From Alphaproteobacteria bacterium (lineage in GTDB: Bacteria; Pseudomonadota; Alphaproteobacteria; RF32; CAG-239), in assembly GCA_015062345.1 (NCBI GenBank), contig SUUV01000013.1, positions 1 to 39,449 on the forward strand: a stretch of 39,449 nucleotides of DNA. The letters are read 5' to 3'. The position numbers were made by a program, and so were the translations under genes. Below, piece by piece: positions 1-9,026 of this stretch; positions within the stretch are counted from its first letter, which is position 1; each line of letters starts with the position of its first letter. The notes beneath the pieces are model-generated. The model saw nothing but the letters and a program-made list of their open reading frames with translations. It did no database searches and was not told where the DNA came from.

Positions 1-113
1 AAATTCCTAGGCAATCTAACTATCCTCCTGCTAAGAAAAATATTACTCTCAAATTTACTCTCTCCGGTAGAATTTATGCTAATTACAGGTGTTCGGATTT
101 AATTGTGTTTTAA
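1..113. other. Left-edge sequence, no supportable gene
   Basis: No complete gene is visible. On the minus strand a Shine-Dalgarno-like AGGAGG (complement of 23-28) lies 9 bases before a TTG at 14-12, which would leave only four codons inside the window. Just upstream of it, at 114-156, sits a copy of the regulatory block found before the DUF4402 genes. A minus-strand gene could therefore begin at the edge, but this cannot be decided from four codons. Confidence 0.2.
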
Positions 114-156
114 CAGTAAAAAGAGTCTAATTGTGAATTTAAATCAAAAATGAGGT
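114..156 (-). promoter_or_regulatory. Partial copy of the DUF4402 upstream regulatory block
   Basis: This stretch matches the distal half of the blocks at 17917-18000, 18773-18856 and 34878-34959: GTAAAAAGAGTC, then a palindrome-like TTTAAATCAA, then TGAGGTA. The 12-base T tract and the TATGAT-like -10 of the other copies are missing here. By analogy it points leftward, out of the window. It also directly abuts the terminator of the exporter gene. Confidence 0.5.
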
Positions 157-183
157 AAAAAAAGTCTCCTAAGAAGGAGACTT
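155..183 (-). terminator. Rho-independent terminator of the TauE/SafE gene
   Basis: A perfect 9-bp inverted repeat (AAGTCTCCT at 162-170, AGGAGACTT at 175-183) with a 4-base loop. On the minus strand it is followed by a run of T (complement of 157-161). It lies just past the stop codon of the minus-strand exporter gene. Confidence 0.85.
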
Positions 184-200
184 AAAGAAATTTATATCAA

Positions 201-983
201 TTATAACAATTCTAAAAATTTAAATCCGGCTTCAATCATTATTTTGATAAACAGCAAAGCAATGACTGATAAAATGACAATTCGGATAATTTTATTACCG
301 TTTTTAATGGCCATACCTGTTCCGATGTAGCTTCCGATTGTGCTAAACACGGCGGCGGCCAATCCTAAAGGAATGATAACGGCATTGTTATACAAGAAAA
401 CTGCCAATGAGCACAAGCCGATGGTGGCATCAATTATTTTTGCATTGCCTTCCGATTGCAAAAGTTTCATTTTTGCAAAACCTGAATATGCCAAGATAAG
501 AAATGTGCCAGAGCCGGGACCGTAAAAACCGCCGTATATGCCGACAACCAAGGTTACTATTGAAACAATTACATATTGTTTTGTTCGGGAAATGTTTTGA
601 GTGTCTTTGGGTTCTAAATCTTTTTTCAGCAAGACATAAATTGCGGTCAGAGGAAGCAAAATAAGCAACAAAATTTTAAATATTTTTTCATCGACCACAA
701 GCGCAAATTCGGCACCTAAAAAAGCACCGATTGCGGCAGTTATAATGCCGACAACGGCTAAATGATAATCTATAAATTTGTTTTTGCAATATCTGATTGT
801 TGAAGTAACCAACCCGAACGATGCTGACAATTTGTTGGTATAAACCGCCACATTGGCCGGAAGTCCGGCAAGCATATATGCAGGTATGGAAATCAGTCCG
901 CCGCCGCCACCGATTGCGTCAACAACACCGGCCAAAAATGCCAAAGGGCAAACAATTAAAAACATAGATAGTGTAAGTTCCAT
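201..983 (-). CDS. TauE/SafE family membrane transporter
   Basis: This 260-residue integral membrane protein belongs to the TauE/SafE (DUF81) family of anion exporters, whose members move sulfite, sulfoacetate or related organosulfur anions across the inner membrane. The family signature DAIGGGGGLISIP lies in the first helix (about residues 23-35). The second half carries the related glycine motif YGGFYGPGSGTFLIL, as expected from the internal duplication. About seven to eight hydrophobic helices are visible and the length is typical. It is transcribed alone, divergently from lspA, with its own terminator. The substrate cannot be read from sequence. The family call is secure. Confidence 0.88.
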   Translation of the reverse strand: MELTLSMFLIVCPLAFLAGVVDAIGGGGGLISIPAYMLAGLPANVAVYTNKLSASFGLVTSTIRYCKNKFIDYHLAVVGIITAAIGAFLGAEFALVVDEKIFKILLLILLPLTAIYVLLKKDLEPKDTQNISRTKQYVIVSIVTLVVGIYGGFYGPGSGTFLILAYSGFAKMKLLQSEGNAKIIDATIGLCSLAVFLYNNAVIIPLGLAAAVFSTIGSYIGTGMAIKNGNKIIRIVILSVIALLFIKIMIEAGFKFLELL

Positions 984-1159
984 GATATTTTCTTTCTTTT
1001 AAGTTAGTTTCAGTCGATAATGTAACATATTTTGTTATATGTCAAGCAATAGCAAAACAGATTTACCCCATTTTCTTTGGTATATGTTACAAAAGTTTCT
1101 TTTATTGTTTGAGAAAGCACTTATAATGAAAACCGAATTTTTTAACAGGAGTAAAAATA
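984..1159. promoter_or_regulatory. Divergent promoter region of exporter and lspA
   Basis: A 176-base spacer between divergent genes. It contains an inverted repeat, ACATAT-TTTGTT-ATATGT at 1025-1042, which may be an operator or a small hairpin. No confident -35/-10 pair was identified for either gene. Confidence 0.35.
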
Positions 1160-1642
1160 GTGACTTTGGGGTTAATTGTTGCGTTTGCAGTGTTTTTTTC
1201 CGACCAATTAAGCAAATGGTTTGTGCAGGGATATTTTGATAATGCGCATTCTCCGCAAGCATTTAGCGGCTTTTTTAATTTGGTTGAAGCTTGGAATACC
1301 GGTGTCAGCTTTTCGATGTTTAACGATGGCGGAATTTTGGGTATGGTTGTTTTGAGTTTGTTTGCAATCGGGGTGATTGTCTTTTTGTTGATGTGGTTGA
1401 AAAAAGAAGATGACAAGGTTGTTCAGCTCTCGTTAGGTTTTATCATCGGCGGAGCATTGGGAAATGTGGTTGATCGAATCCGTTTCGGTGCAGTGTATGA
1501 CTTTTTGGATTTTTATTATAACAATTGGCATTGGCCGGCTTTTAATTTGGCCGATGCGTTTATTTGCACAGGTGCGTTTATCATAATTTTGCATGGTATG
1601 ATAAAGGCAAAATCGAACATAAATAAGGAAGGTGAAAAATGA
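1160..1642 (+). CDS. lspA: Lipoprotein signal peptidase (signal peptidase II)
   Basis: LspA is the inner-membrane aspartyl peptidase that removes the signal peptide from lipid-modified prolipoproteins before the modified cysteine. The family blocks appear in order: DQLSKW near residue 15, NTGVSF near 46, GNVVDRIRFG with the first catalytic Asp at 105, and FNLADAF with the second at 132. The 27-residue spacing between the aspartates equals that of the E. coli enzyme. Four transmembrane helices are visible and the length (160 aa) is usual. The start is GTG, chosen because AGGAG precedes it by 8 bases. Its stop overlaps the next start (ATGA), so it is translationally coupled to a lipoprotein gene, a likely client. 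Confidence 0.95.
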   Translation: MTLGLIVAFAVFFSDQLSKWFVQGYFDNAHSPQAFSGFFNLVEAWNTGVSFSMFNDGGILGMVVLSLFAIGVIVFLLMWLKKEDDKVVQLSLGFIIGGALGNVVDRIRFGAVYDFLDFYYNNWHWPAFNLADAFICTGAFIIILHGMIKAKSNINKEGEK

Positions 1643-1803
1643 GAAAAACTTTGGTATTGATGCTTTTGATGTGTTTTGTTTTAGGCTCTTGCGGTCTTAC
1701 CAAAAAAGATTTGGGGTTGGCAAAAGACACTCCTGATGAAACAAAAGTTGAAACCAGAAAACCGCTTGATTTACCGCCTGATTTTGATGTTTTGCCAAAC
1801 TAG
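1639..1803 (+). CDS. Small DUF3035-type lipoprotein
   Basis: A 54-residue lipoprotein. The N-terminal hydrophobic segment ends in the lipobox LGSC (Cys about residue 19). The mature part has the pattern LG..KDTPDE....RKPLDLPPDF, which I recognise from the alphaproteobacterial DUF3035 family, sometimes called BamF-like for its association with outer-membrane barrel assembly. This copy is very short, little more than the conserved core. The ATG overlaps the lspA stop and an AAGGAAGG ribosome site lies just upstream. The position between lspA and the M16 peptidase pair is the same as in many alphaproteobacteria. The function is inferred from the family only. Confidence 0.75.
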   Translation: MRKTLVLMLLMCFVLGSCGLTKKDLGLAKDTPDETKVETRKPLDLPPDFDVLPN

Positions 1804-1811
1804 GGTGTTAT

Positions 1812-3134
1812 ATGCTTAAAGTTTTGCTTTTTATACTTTGTTGTTTTGTAAACATCGCCGAGGCTAAGTTTTTTGGCGCTGAAGAATTTTATTTGGACAA
1901 CGGTTTACGGGTTGTCGTTGTACCAAATCATAAAGCTCCGGTAATTAAGCAAATGATTTGGTATAAGGTCGGCAGTGTTGATGAACCTCTAGGAAAAGGC
2001 GGAATTGCGCATCTTTTGGAACATTTGATGTTCAGAGGTACAAAAAAAGTTAAAGATTCGTCTTTTAACAACATTATTGAGGCGCATGGCGGGCAAAGCA
2101 ATGCTTTTACATCGCATGATTTTACGGTGTATTATGAGTTTTTGGATATTTCTCGTTTGGAAGTTGCTTTGGCACTTGAAGCTGACAGAATGCAAAATTT
2201 GTACATTTCAGATGAGGCTTTTGAAACAGAGCGCAAAATTGTGTTTCAGGAACGAAAAGAGCGCATTTCAAACAGCCCGTTTGCAAGGTTTGGTGAAGTT
2301 GTAGCCAAAACTTTGTGGCAAAACAACCCGTATGCAAGGCCGATTACCGGCACCGAAGATGAGATAAACTCTTTAACCAAGCAAGATGCGATTGATTTTT
2401 ACAATATGTACTATTCACCCGATAATGCCGTTTTGGTTTTGGCAGGTGATATTGATGTTGATACGGCCAAAAAGTTAGCTGAAAAATATTTTGCCGACAT
2501 TAAGGCAAAAAATGTCAATCGCAAACCGGTTGATTTTGATATCATGCAAAATACTTCTTTTGAAGTGAAGCAACAAAATGCTGAAATAAAACAAGCTCGT
2601 TTGAGCAAAAAATATGTTGTGCCTCATTTTGCTCAAAACATTAAAAAGGCTTTTGCTTTGATGTTGTTTTCAAGTTATTTCGGAGAAACATCAAACAGTT
2701 ATTTAAAAAGAAATTATGTTTTAACCAACAAGGTGTTATCGGCAAGCAGTTATTATCAGCCATATGCCAGAGGGCAGGGCAGTTTTTCAATTTCGGTAGT
2801 GCCAAACAATGAAGATTTTGATTTTGACAAGTTTGCAAACAAGGCTTTAACAGATGCCCTGTTGTTGTTTACACAAGAAAAACTTGAAGATGAAAAGAAA
2901 AAGATTTTGGCTTCGTTTGTGTATATGCTTGACAATCCTGAAGATGCAGCTTCAATTGTCGGAAGTTTTTCCGCACTCGGGTTTGATGTGCAACAAATTG
3001 AAAACTATGCGCAATATATCAAAGATGTTAAGCTTGAAGATGTTAAAAAGGTGGTTTCATATTTGCAAAACGATGCAACAAATGTAAAAGCATCTTTGTT
3101 ACCTTTGCCGCACAAAGGAGAAAATGATGACTAA
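1812..3134 (+). CDS. M16 zinc metallopeptidase, catalytic subunit
   Basis: A 440-residue exported M16 (pitrilysin/processing-peptidase) protein. A signal peptide covers about residues 1-18. The inverted zinc motif HLLEH (residues 67-71) is intact, and the third ligand Glu147 lies 76 residues downstream in FETERKIVFQER, as the family requires. Two M16 domains fill the protein. It overlaps the next M16 gene by 11 bases. That neighbour lacks the zinc motif, so the two probably form the active/inactive heterodimer typical of bacterial M16B pairs in the periplasm. The natural substrate is unknown. Confidence 0.9.
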   Translation: MLKVLLFILCCFVNIAEAKFFGAEEFYLDNGLRVVVVPNHKAPVIKQMIWYKVGSVDEPLGKGGIAHLLEHLMFRGTKKVKDSSFNNIIEAHGGQSNAFTSHDFTVYYEFLDISRLEVALALEADRMQNLYISDEAFETERKIVFQERKERISNSPFARFGEVVAKTLWQNNPYARPITGTEDEINSLTKQDAIDFYNMYYSPDNAVLVLAGDIDVDTAKKLAEKYFADIKAKNVNRKPVDFDIMQNTSFEVKQQNAEIKQARLSKKYVVPHFAQNIKKAFALMLFSSYFGETSNSYLKRNYVLTNKVLSASSYYQPYARGQGSFSISVVPNNEDFDFDKFANKALTDALLLFTQEKLEDEKKKILASFVYMLDNPEDAASIVGSFSALGFDVQQIENYAQYIKDVKLEDVKKVVSYLQNDATNVKASLLPLPHKGENDD

Positions 3135-4488
3135 AATTTTAAGCTTTATCAGTATGCTTGCGTTAATTGTTTTGGGAGTTGTCTATCAAAACAGCACCAT
3201 TGATTTTGATAAAATTGTGGCAAACTCCGTGTTAAAAGAAAAAACATTTGATAAGCATGCACAAGAAATTGTAACCCCTAAAGGCATAAAATATTGGTTA
3301 ATTGAAGATAATCAGGTTGAGCTGATAAGTTTGAGTTTTTCGTTTGACAGAGCCGGTACGGCATATGATGCAAAAGAAAGCCAGGGTTTGTCGTTGATTG
3401 CGGCGCAAATGCTTGATGAAGGTACCAAAGAGTATGGTTATGAAGAATATCACAATTTTTTGGATTTGCACGGAGTGGCAATCGGTTTTAGTGCCGATAA
3501 GGAGTATTTTAACGGTTATATGACAACCCCGTCATATAACAAAACGCAAGCTTTTGATATGCTTGATAAGGTTTTGTTTGAGCCTCGCTTGGGAACAGAT
3601 TTTTTGAGCATATTGAAAAACAAATTTGCAGTTTTGGTTAAGACACAAAGAGAAACTCCGAAATCGGAACTTGCGCTTAAATTCAAACAAGAAATTTATG
3701 GCAATCACCCATATGCCAGAACAGTTGAAACAATGGCCGAAAGTGTTGAAAAGCTTACAGTTGATGATATTAAAAACTTTTTGCAGGCTGATTTGGTGCA
3801 AAACAATTTGATTATCGGTGTTGCAGGTGACATCACGGCTGATGAGGCTTCAAAATTTATAGATATGATTTTTGCAAAATTTAATCGAGAAAACAACAAA
3901 CCTAAACTCAAAGCTCCAAAGTTGAATTTGACTCCTGAAATTACGGATATCAAAAGAAAAACCGCACAGGTTATCAGCTCGTTTGCGTTAAAAGGTGTAA
4001 GGCGCTTGGAAACTGATTTTTATCCTTTATATATTGCAAATTATATCTTTGCCGGCTCCGGTTTAACCTCAAGATTATCGCTGGTTACAAGAGAAAAAGA
4101 GGGTTTAACATATGGCGCATATACATATTTGGTTGCCGATGATATGTCACCTTTAATTATCGGCGGATTTTCTTTGGTGCCGGAAAATTATGACAAGATG
4201 AAGGAGCTTCTTAAAGAGCAGATGCAAAAGTTTGCAAGGTATGGGGTGACAAAAGATGAGTTAAAGGCGGCCAAAGATTATCTTTTGGCCTCGTACAATT
4301 TGCGTTTTAAATCGACTTTAGCACTATCGGGGATGCTAAATGAGATGCAAAAGTTAAAATTAGGGCTGGATTTTTTGCAAAAAAGAAACGATTATATAAA
4401 AAATGTTACTTTAAGTGAGGTAAACAAAGCGGCGGCAAAATATTTTGCGGTTGAGCCCAAAGAAGTGAGAATTGGTTTAATAGAATAA
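3124..4488 (+). CDS. M16 peptidase-like, non-catalytic subunit
   Basis: A 454-residue M16-family protein with an N-terminal hydrophobic anchor or signal (about residues 5-22). Where HxxEH is expected it reads AAQMLDE, so the zinc site is lost. The C-terminal domain keeps the substrate-binding signature around SRL...REKEGLTYGAYTY. This combination is the hallmark of the partner subunit in two-chain M16 peptidases. Two adjacent ATGs follow AAGGAG. The second one, at 3127, has the better spacing, so the N-terminus may be one residue shorter. The 11-base overlap with the catalytic subunit suggests co-translation. Confidence 0.88.
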   Translation: MMTKILSFISMLALIVLGVVYQNSTIDFDKIVANSVLKEKTFDKHAQEIVTPKGIKYWLIEDNQVELISLSFSFDRAGTAYDAKESQGLSLIAAQMLDEGTKEYGYEEYHNFLDLHGVAIGFSADKEYFNGYMTTPSYNKTQAFDMLDKVLFEPRLGTDFLSILKNKFAVLVKTQRETPKSELALKFKQEIYGNHPYARTVETMAESVEKLTVDDIKNFLQADLVQNNLIIGVAGDITADEASKFIDMIFAKFNRENNKPKLKAPKLNLTPEITDIKRKTAQVISSFALKGVRRLETDFYPLYIANYIFAGSGLTSRLSLVTREKEGLTYGAYTYLVADDMSPLIIGGFSLVPENYDKMKELLKEQMQKFARYGVTKDELKAAKDYLLASYNLRFKSTLALSGMLNEMQKLKLGLDFLQKRNDYIKNVTLSEVNKAAAKYFAVEPKEVRIGLIE

Positions 4489-4507
4489 ATTTAGGAGAAA
4501 CTTAAAA

Positions 4508-6154
4508 ATGTTCGGACTTGGTGATAACAAACCCAAAGCATGGAAAAAACTTGAAGCAGAATATAAGCGCTTTAAAAATGTACAAATGCGTGATTTGTTC
4601 AAAAATGATGAAAAAAGAGCTCAAAAATATACCTTAAAGCTCAAAGATATGTTTTTGGATTATTCTAAAAACCGCTTTGATGAAAAAGTTTTGGAAAATT
4701 TAATTGCTCTTGCCAAAGAATGTAAATTGGAAGAAAAAATTAAGGATATGTTTGACGGGGTGAAAATCAACAACACCGAAAACAGGTCTGTGTTGCATAT
4801 AGCCCTTCGTAATCGTTCAAAAAGACCGATTTTCAGTGATGAAAAAAATGTTATGCCACAGATTAAAGAGGTGTTAAAAAAAGTTAAAAGCTTTTCCGAT
4901 GCAGTTCGTTTTGGTGATTTTGTAGGTTATACCGGAAAAAAACTCACCAACATCGTTAACATCGGTATCGGCGGGTCTGATTTGGGGCCGGTAATGGTTT
5001 GTGAGGCTTTGCGCAAATATTGGGCAAAAGATATCAATTGTTATTTTATCTCCAACATTGACGGTACGGCTTGTGCCGAAGTGTTAAACAAAGTTGACCC
5101 TGAAACCACACTCTTTATTGTGGCCTCCAAAACTTTTACCACCATAGAAACTCTTACCAATGCCAAAACTTGCCGTAAATGGCTGGTAAATGCGCTTGGT
5201 GAACATGCGGTTGATAAGCACTTTGTGGCTCTTTCTACCAACAAAGCCGAGGTTGAAAAGTTTGGTATAAATCCGGATAATATGTTTGAATTTTGGAGTT
5301 TTGTCGGCGGACGCTATTCTTTATGGTCAGCCATCGGGCTTATAATTTCAATTGCGGTAGGATATGAAAATTTTGAAAAACTCTTGGAAGGTGCTTATGC
5401 AATGGACGAGCACTTCCGCACGGCTGAGTTTGATAAAAATATGCCTGTGATTATGGCGCTTTTAGGCATTTGGTATAATAACTTTTTTGATGTTCACCGC
5501 TATGCCGTAATTGCTTATGACCAATATTTGCAATATTTACCGGCATATTTGCAACAACTTGATATGGAAAGTAACGGAAAATCGGTTGATAAGAACAATG
5601 AATATGTAAAATATGCAACAGGGCCGGTGTTGTTTGGCGGAGCCGGTACAAATGTTCAACATTCGTTTTTCCAACTTTTGCATCAGGGTACAGAAATGGT
5701 GCCGACAGATTTTATTATACCGGCAATTTCTCACAATGAGCTTGGTAACCATCATCAAATTTTGATGTCAAATGTTTTGGCTCAAGGTGAAGCCTTAATG
5801 TGGGGTAAAACCGAAAAAGAAGCTGCCGAAGAACTGAAAAAAGCCGGTAAAACAACTGCTGAAATTGAGGCTTTGAAAAAATATAAAAGCTTTAGCGGAA
5901 ACCGTCCGTCAAATACAATTTTGTTCAAAAAAATTGACCCGTTTTCTTTGGGTATGCTCATTGCATTGTATGAACACAAAGTGTTTGTACAGGGAGTTAT
6001 CTGGAATATAAATTCGTTTGACCAGATGGGGGTTGAATTAGGTAAACAAATGGCTTTGAACATTTTGCCCGAATTGGAGGGAAATGCTTTTGGTGTTGAG
6101 CATGACAGTTCAACTTTGTCGCTGATTAAACAAATTAAAAAATTCAGAAAGTAA
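4508..6154 (+). CDS. pgi: Glucose-6-phosphate isomerase
   Basis: Pgi interconverts glucose-6-phosphate and fructose-6-phosphate in glycolysis and gluconeogenesis, in the cytoplasm. The family motifs are all present in order: NIGIGGSDLGPVM near residue 151, SKTFTTIETLTNA near 207, GGRYSLWSAIGL near 266, and QLDMESNGKS near 350. The 548-residue length is that of the full bacterial enzyme. It begins 19 bases after the M16 pair, with AGGAG 9 bases before the ATG, and runs 4 bases short of mutL, so the group may be one transcript. Nothing is unusual in the active-site motifs. Confidence 0.96.
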   Translation: MFGLGDNKPKAWKKLEAEYKRFKNVQMRDLFKNDEKRAQKYTLKLKDMFLDYSKNRFDEKVLENLIALAKECKLEEKIKDMFDGVKINNTENRSVLHIALRNRSKRPIFSDEKNVMPQIKEVLKKVKSFSDAVRFGDFVGYTGKKLTNIVNIGIGGSDLGPVMVCEALRKYWAKDINCYFISNIDGTACAEVLNKVDPETTLFIVASKTFTTIETLTNAKTCRKWLVNALGEHAVDKHFVALSTNKAEVEKFGINPDNMFEFWSFVGGRYSLWSAIGLIISIAVGYENFEKLLEGAYAMDEHFRTAEFDKNMPVIMALLGIWYNNFFDVHRYAVIAYDQYLQYLPAYLQQLDMESNGKSVDKNNEYVKYATGPVLFGGAGTNVQHSFFQLLHQGTEMVPTDFIIPAISHNELGNHHQILMSNVLAQGEALMWGKTEKEAAEELKKAGKTTAEIEALKKYKSFSGNRPSNTILFKKIDPFSLGMLIALYEHKVFVQGVIWNINSFDQMGVELGKQMALNILPELEGNAFGVEHDSSTLSLIKQIKKFRK

Positions 6155-6158
6155 CAAT

Positions 6159-7988
6159 ATGACTATCCGTTTACTGCCAGATAACCTCATAAACCAAATT
6201 GCCGCCGGTGAAGTGATAGAGCGGCCGGCTTCGGTTGTTAAAGAGTTGGTTGAAAATTCTATTGATGCCGGCGCATCAAGAATTGAGGTTACTTTGGCAG
6301 GAGGCGGAAAAAACCTGATTGTTGTTGCAGATGACGGCAAAGGTATGTCATCTGATGAACTAAAAGTTGCCGTAAAAAGACACGCAACCTCAAAGCTCGA
6401 AGATGATGATTTGTTTAATATCAAACATTTAGGCTTTAGAGGTGAAGCTTTACCTTCAATTGGTGCAGTTGCCAGAATGAGCATTATCAGTCGTCAAAAA
6501 GGTGTAAGTGATGCATACAAAATTGAGGTGAACGGCGGGCAGGAAACCGAGGTTATGCCGGCGGCCTTAAACCAAGGCACCCGAATTGAAATCAGAGATT
6601 TATTTTATACAACACCGGCAAGGTTAAAGTTTTTGAAAACCGATTCTGCCGAAACGGCTCAGTGTGTTGACATTGTAAACAGAATTGCGATGGCAAATCC
6701 GCACATATCGTTTTATTTGTATGCCGAAGATAAGAAAAAAATTGCTCTGGAAGCCGTTGATGATAAGTTAGACATTGCCCGTTTGAGACGATTGTCTCAG
6801 GTTATGGGCAAAGATTTTGAGGAAAATTCGCTGCTTATAAGCTCAACCAGAGAAAATGTCAGCATTAGCGGATATGTTAGTTTGCCTACATTTAACAAGG
6901 CCAATTCGTTGTCGCAATATTTGTTTGTAAACTCAAGACCGGTAAGAGACAAACTTTTGCTTGGTGCCATAAAGGGAGCATATCAAGATGTTTTGGCCTC
7001 AAACAGATATCCTTTGTGTGCACTGTTTATTGATGTTGACCCGTTTTATGTTGATGTCAATGTACATCCGGCAAAGGCCGAAGTTCGGTTTTTTGACAGT
7101 GCGCAAATCAGGGGGTTATTAGTCGGCTCAATCAGGCAAGCGCTGTCTGTCGGTGATATGAAAGTTGCAACCAATGTGGATTTGGCCTCATTTATAAAAG
7201 ACGATATCGGGCAAGATGCTAAAGAAAAATTGTCGGTTTTGGAATCTCCGATAAGAGTTATGCAAACTCCGAAACCAAGTTTTTCTTATTCATCAAACGC
7301 AAGAAGAACTTATCAGACCGACATTCCGGATTTTGATAAGATGTTTTCGGTTAAGACCGATTTTCCCAAACAAAAAACAGATGTTGAAACCTATCCCGAG
7401 ACGGTTGGGGCCTTGGGTATGGCAAAAGCGCAGTTTCATAACACATACATTATATCGCAAAATGAGGATAGCATAGTTATTGTTGACCAACATGCCGCTC
7501 ATGAGCGGATTGTGATGGAAAAGCTTAAAACATCGCTTTTGGCTGAAAATAAGGTGGCAACGCAAATGCTCCTGATTCCGGAAGTGATAGAACTTTCGGC
7601 GCTTGAAAGAGAGCATATATTAAATGAAAAAGAAAATTTGCGTAAACTCGGTTTGGTAGTAGATGAGTTTGGTTTAACCGAACTGATTGTCAGGGAAATT
7701 CCGGCGCTGATTTCGGGAGCTGATGTTAAAAAGCTTATAACCGATTTGGCACAAGAGGTTGCCGAGTGGGGAGGGCAGTTCAGCTTAACCGATAAGTTGC
7801 ACCATATATGCGCAACAATTGCTTGTCATGGCTCGGTAAGAGCGGGAAGAAACCTTAATTTTGATGAAATGAACCGACTTTTAAGGGATATGGAAAAAAC
7901 CGAACATTCCGGACAATGTAACCACGGTCGTCCGACCTATGTCGAACTGAAAATTTCAGATATTGAAAAACTTTTTGAAAGAAGATAA
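6159..7988 (+). CDS. mutL: DNA mismatch repair protein MutL
   Basis: MutL links mismatch recognition by MutS to strand removal. The N-terminal GHKL ATPase motifs are clear: IAAGEVIERPASVVKELVEN, DDGKGM and GFRGEAL. The C-terminal half carries the endonuclease metal motif DQHA-x2-E-x4-E starting at Asp443, followed by ACHGSVRAG and GQCNHGRP. This MutL is therefore of the nicking type found in bacteria without MutH, unlike E. coli MutL. The 609-residue length is normal. The start codon follows pgi by 4 bases without a strong ribosome site, suggesting coupling. A strong terminator follows. Confidence 0.95.
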   Translation: MTIRLLPDNLINQIAAGEVIERPASVVKELVENSIDAGASRIEVTLAGGGKNLIVVADDGKGMSSDELKVAVKRHATSKLEDDDLFNIKHLGFRGEALPSIGAVARMSIISRQKGVSDAYKIEVNGGQETEVMPAALNQGTRIEIRDLFYTTPARLKFLKTDSAETAQCVDIVNRIAMANPHISFYLYAEDKKKIALEAVDDKLDIARLRRLSQVMGKDFEENSLLISSTRENVSISGYVSLPTFNKANSLSQYLFVNSRPVRDKLLLGAIKGAYQDVLASNRYPLCALFIDVDPFYVDVNVHPAKAEVRFFDSAQIRGLLVGSIRQALSVGDMKVATNVDLASFIKDDIGQDAKEKLSVLESPIRVMQTPKPSFSYSSNARRTYQTDIPDFDKMFSVKTDFPKQKTDVETYPETVGALGMAKAQFHNTYIISQNEDSIVIVDQHAAHERIVMEKLKTSLLAENKVATQMLLIPEVIELSALEREHILNEKENLRKLGLVVDEFGLTELIVREIPALISGADVKKLITDLAQEVAEWGGQFSLTDKLHHICATIACHGSVRAGRNLNFDEMNRLLRDMEKTEHSGQCNHGRPTYVELKISDIEKLFERR

Positions 7989-7993
7989 AAAAA

Positions 7994-8026
7994 CCGCCTC
8001 TTATTTGCTGATAAGAGGCGGATTTT
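7994..8026 (+). terminator. Terminator after mutL
   Basis: A perfect 11-bp stem (CCGCCTCTTAT at 7994-8004, ATAAGAGGCGG at 8011-8021) with a 6-base loop, followed by ATTTTAA. It ends the pgi-mutL transcript. Confidence 0.85.
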
Positions 8027-8089
8027 AATGTAAAAAAATACTTATTTTGCTTAGAATGTGAACAGAATATAGTATATGGAGTTAGTGTG

Positions 8090-8726
8090 ATGAGAAAAAT
8101 TTGCGAGCTTGGGCGGTCAATGGTGGAGATGCTTGGGTGTTCTTGCCATAATCGGAGTTTTATCGGTTGGCGGAATTGCAGGTTACTCAAAAGCGATGTT
8201 CAAAAATAAAATGACCAAACTAACCACAGGTATTTATTATCTGGCAGATAATCTGGATTTGATTTTTTCACACGATGATTATGGTATTAATGATTTGAGC
8301 AGTATAATTGTAAAAATGAATATTGTTCCCGACGGATTTACGGTGAAAAATCCAAATTCAAACTCGCCTCAGCTCATTGACCCGTTTGGTCATAATGTAT
8401 CTTCTAATATAACTTTACCGCATTCACAAAAAACTGTAGTTGCCTTATATATTAATAAAGTTTCATATGATGTATGTGTAAATTTTTTATCTCAAAGCAC
8501 CTGGGAAAATCGAGATTTAGTGTTTTTGGGAGTAAACCATACCAGTGTATCTCCTGAAAATACGGCTGAATATGCACAAATAGCTATGTTTTATGTTGCA
8601 GAAAACATTAATTATATCGGGAATGTGAACAGAGCTGTTGAGCTTTGTACCAATAGCTGTAAATCTAAATCCGGCGAGGAAGGATATTGTTACATATCCT
8701 TACAGTATTATATCACAAGACATTGA
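8090..8726 (+). pseudogene. Type IV pilin-like gene, disrupted by a one-base frameshift
   Basis: Translation from the ATG at 8090 gives MRKICELGRSMVEMLG. This is a type IV prepilin leader with the cleavage Gly before RSMVE and the conserved Glu at position +5. The frame then breaks. Dropping one base at about 8138 restores VLAIIGVLSVGGIAGYSKAM, the continuation of the hydrophobic pilin helix, and the rest stays open to 8726 (196 further codons). The mature region has four cysteines in its last 40 or so residues, reminiscent of a pilin disulfide loop. The break could be a true mutation, phase variation or an assembly error. No programmed slip signal is apparent beyond GGGT. The gene stands alone. 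Confidence 0.7.
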
Positions 8727-8739
8727 TTTTGTTTAAAAT

Positions 8740-8994
8740 TTATCTGACAACACTTAAACATTCGTTTTTAATATCAGAATTTTTGATAGAATAACAATAT
8801 GAGCGAGATTGCTGGATTTTTGCTAAGCAATAGTTTTTCATATCATTGTCTTTTATAGAATAACAATATGAAACATTGTCTTTTTCCATAGCCAGACAGT
8901 TGTTTTTTAAGTCATTATCACGGATAGAATAGCAATTTGCCATAGCTAAATTCGGAATAAAACCGATTAGTAACATTATTAATAAATATTTCAT
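8740..8994 (-). CDS. Secreted cysteine-repeat mini-protein
   Basis: An 84-residue protein with a signal peptide (about residues 1-19, ending AMA). It has two full 23-residue repeats and one partial: CYSIRDNDLKNNCLA at 21, CYSIKDNDMKNYCLA at 44 and CYSIKNSDIKNECLS at 67. Each unit has two cysteines 12 residues apart, so six cysteines form a regular array that could make one disulfide per repeat in the periplasm or outside. I do not recognise a named family. It is convergent with the pilin-like gene. The function is unknown. Confidence 0.7.
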   Translation of the reverse strand: MKYLLIMLLIGFIPNLAMANCYSIRDNDLKNNCLAMEKDNVSYCYSIKDNDMKNYCLAKIQQSRSYCYSIKNSDIKNECLSVVR

Positions 8995-9026
8995 TTTATT
9001 GCCTTTATATTTTTGTTACACAAACT

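Noticed and set aside
340..525. Plus-strand open frame inside the TauE/SafE gene
   Set aside because: Antisense shadow of a clear membrane-protein gene; no ribosome site or family signal.
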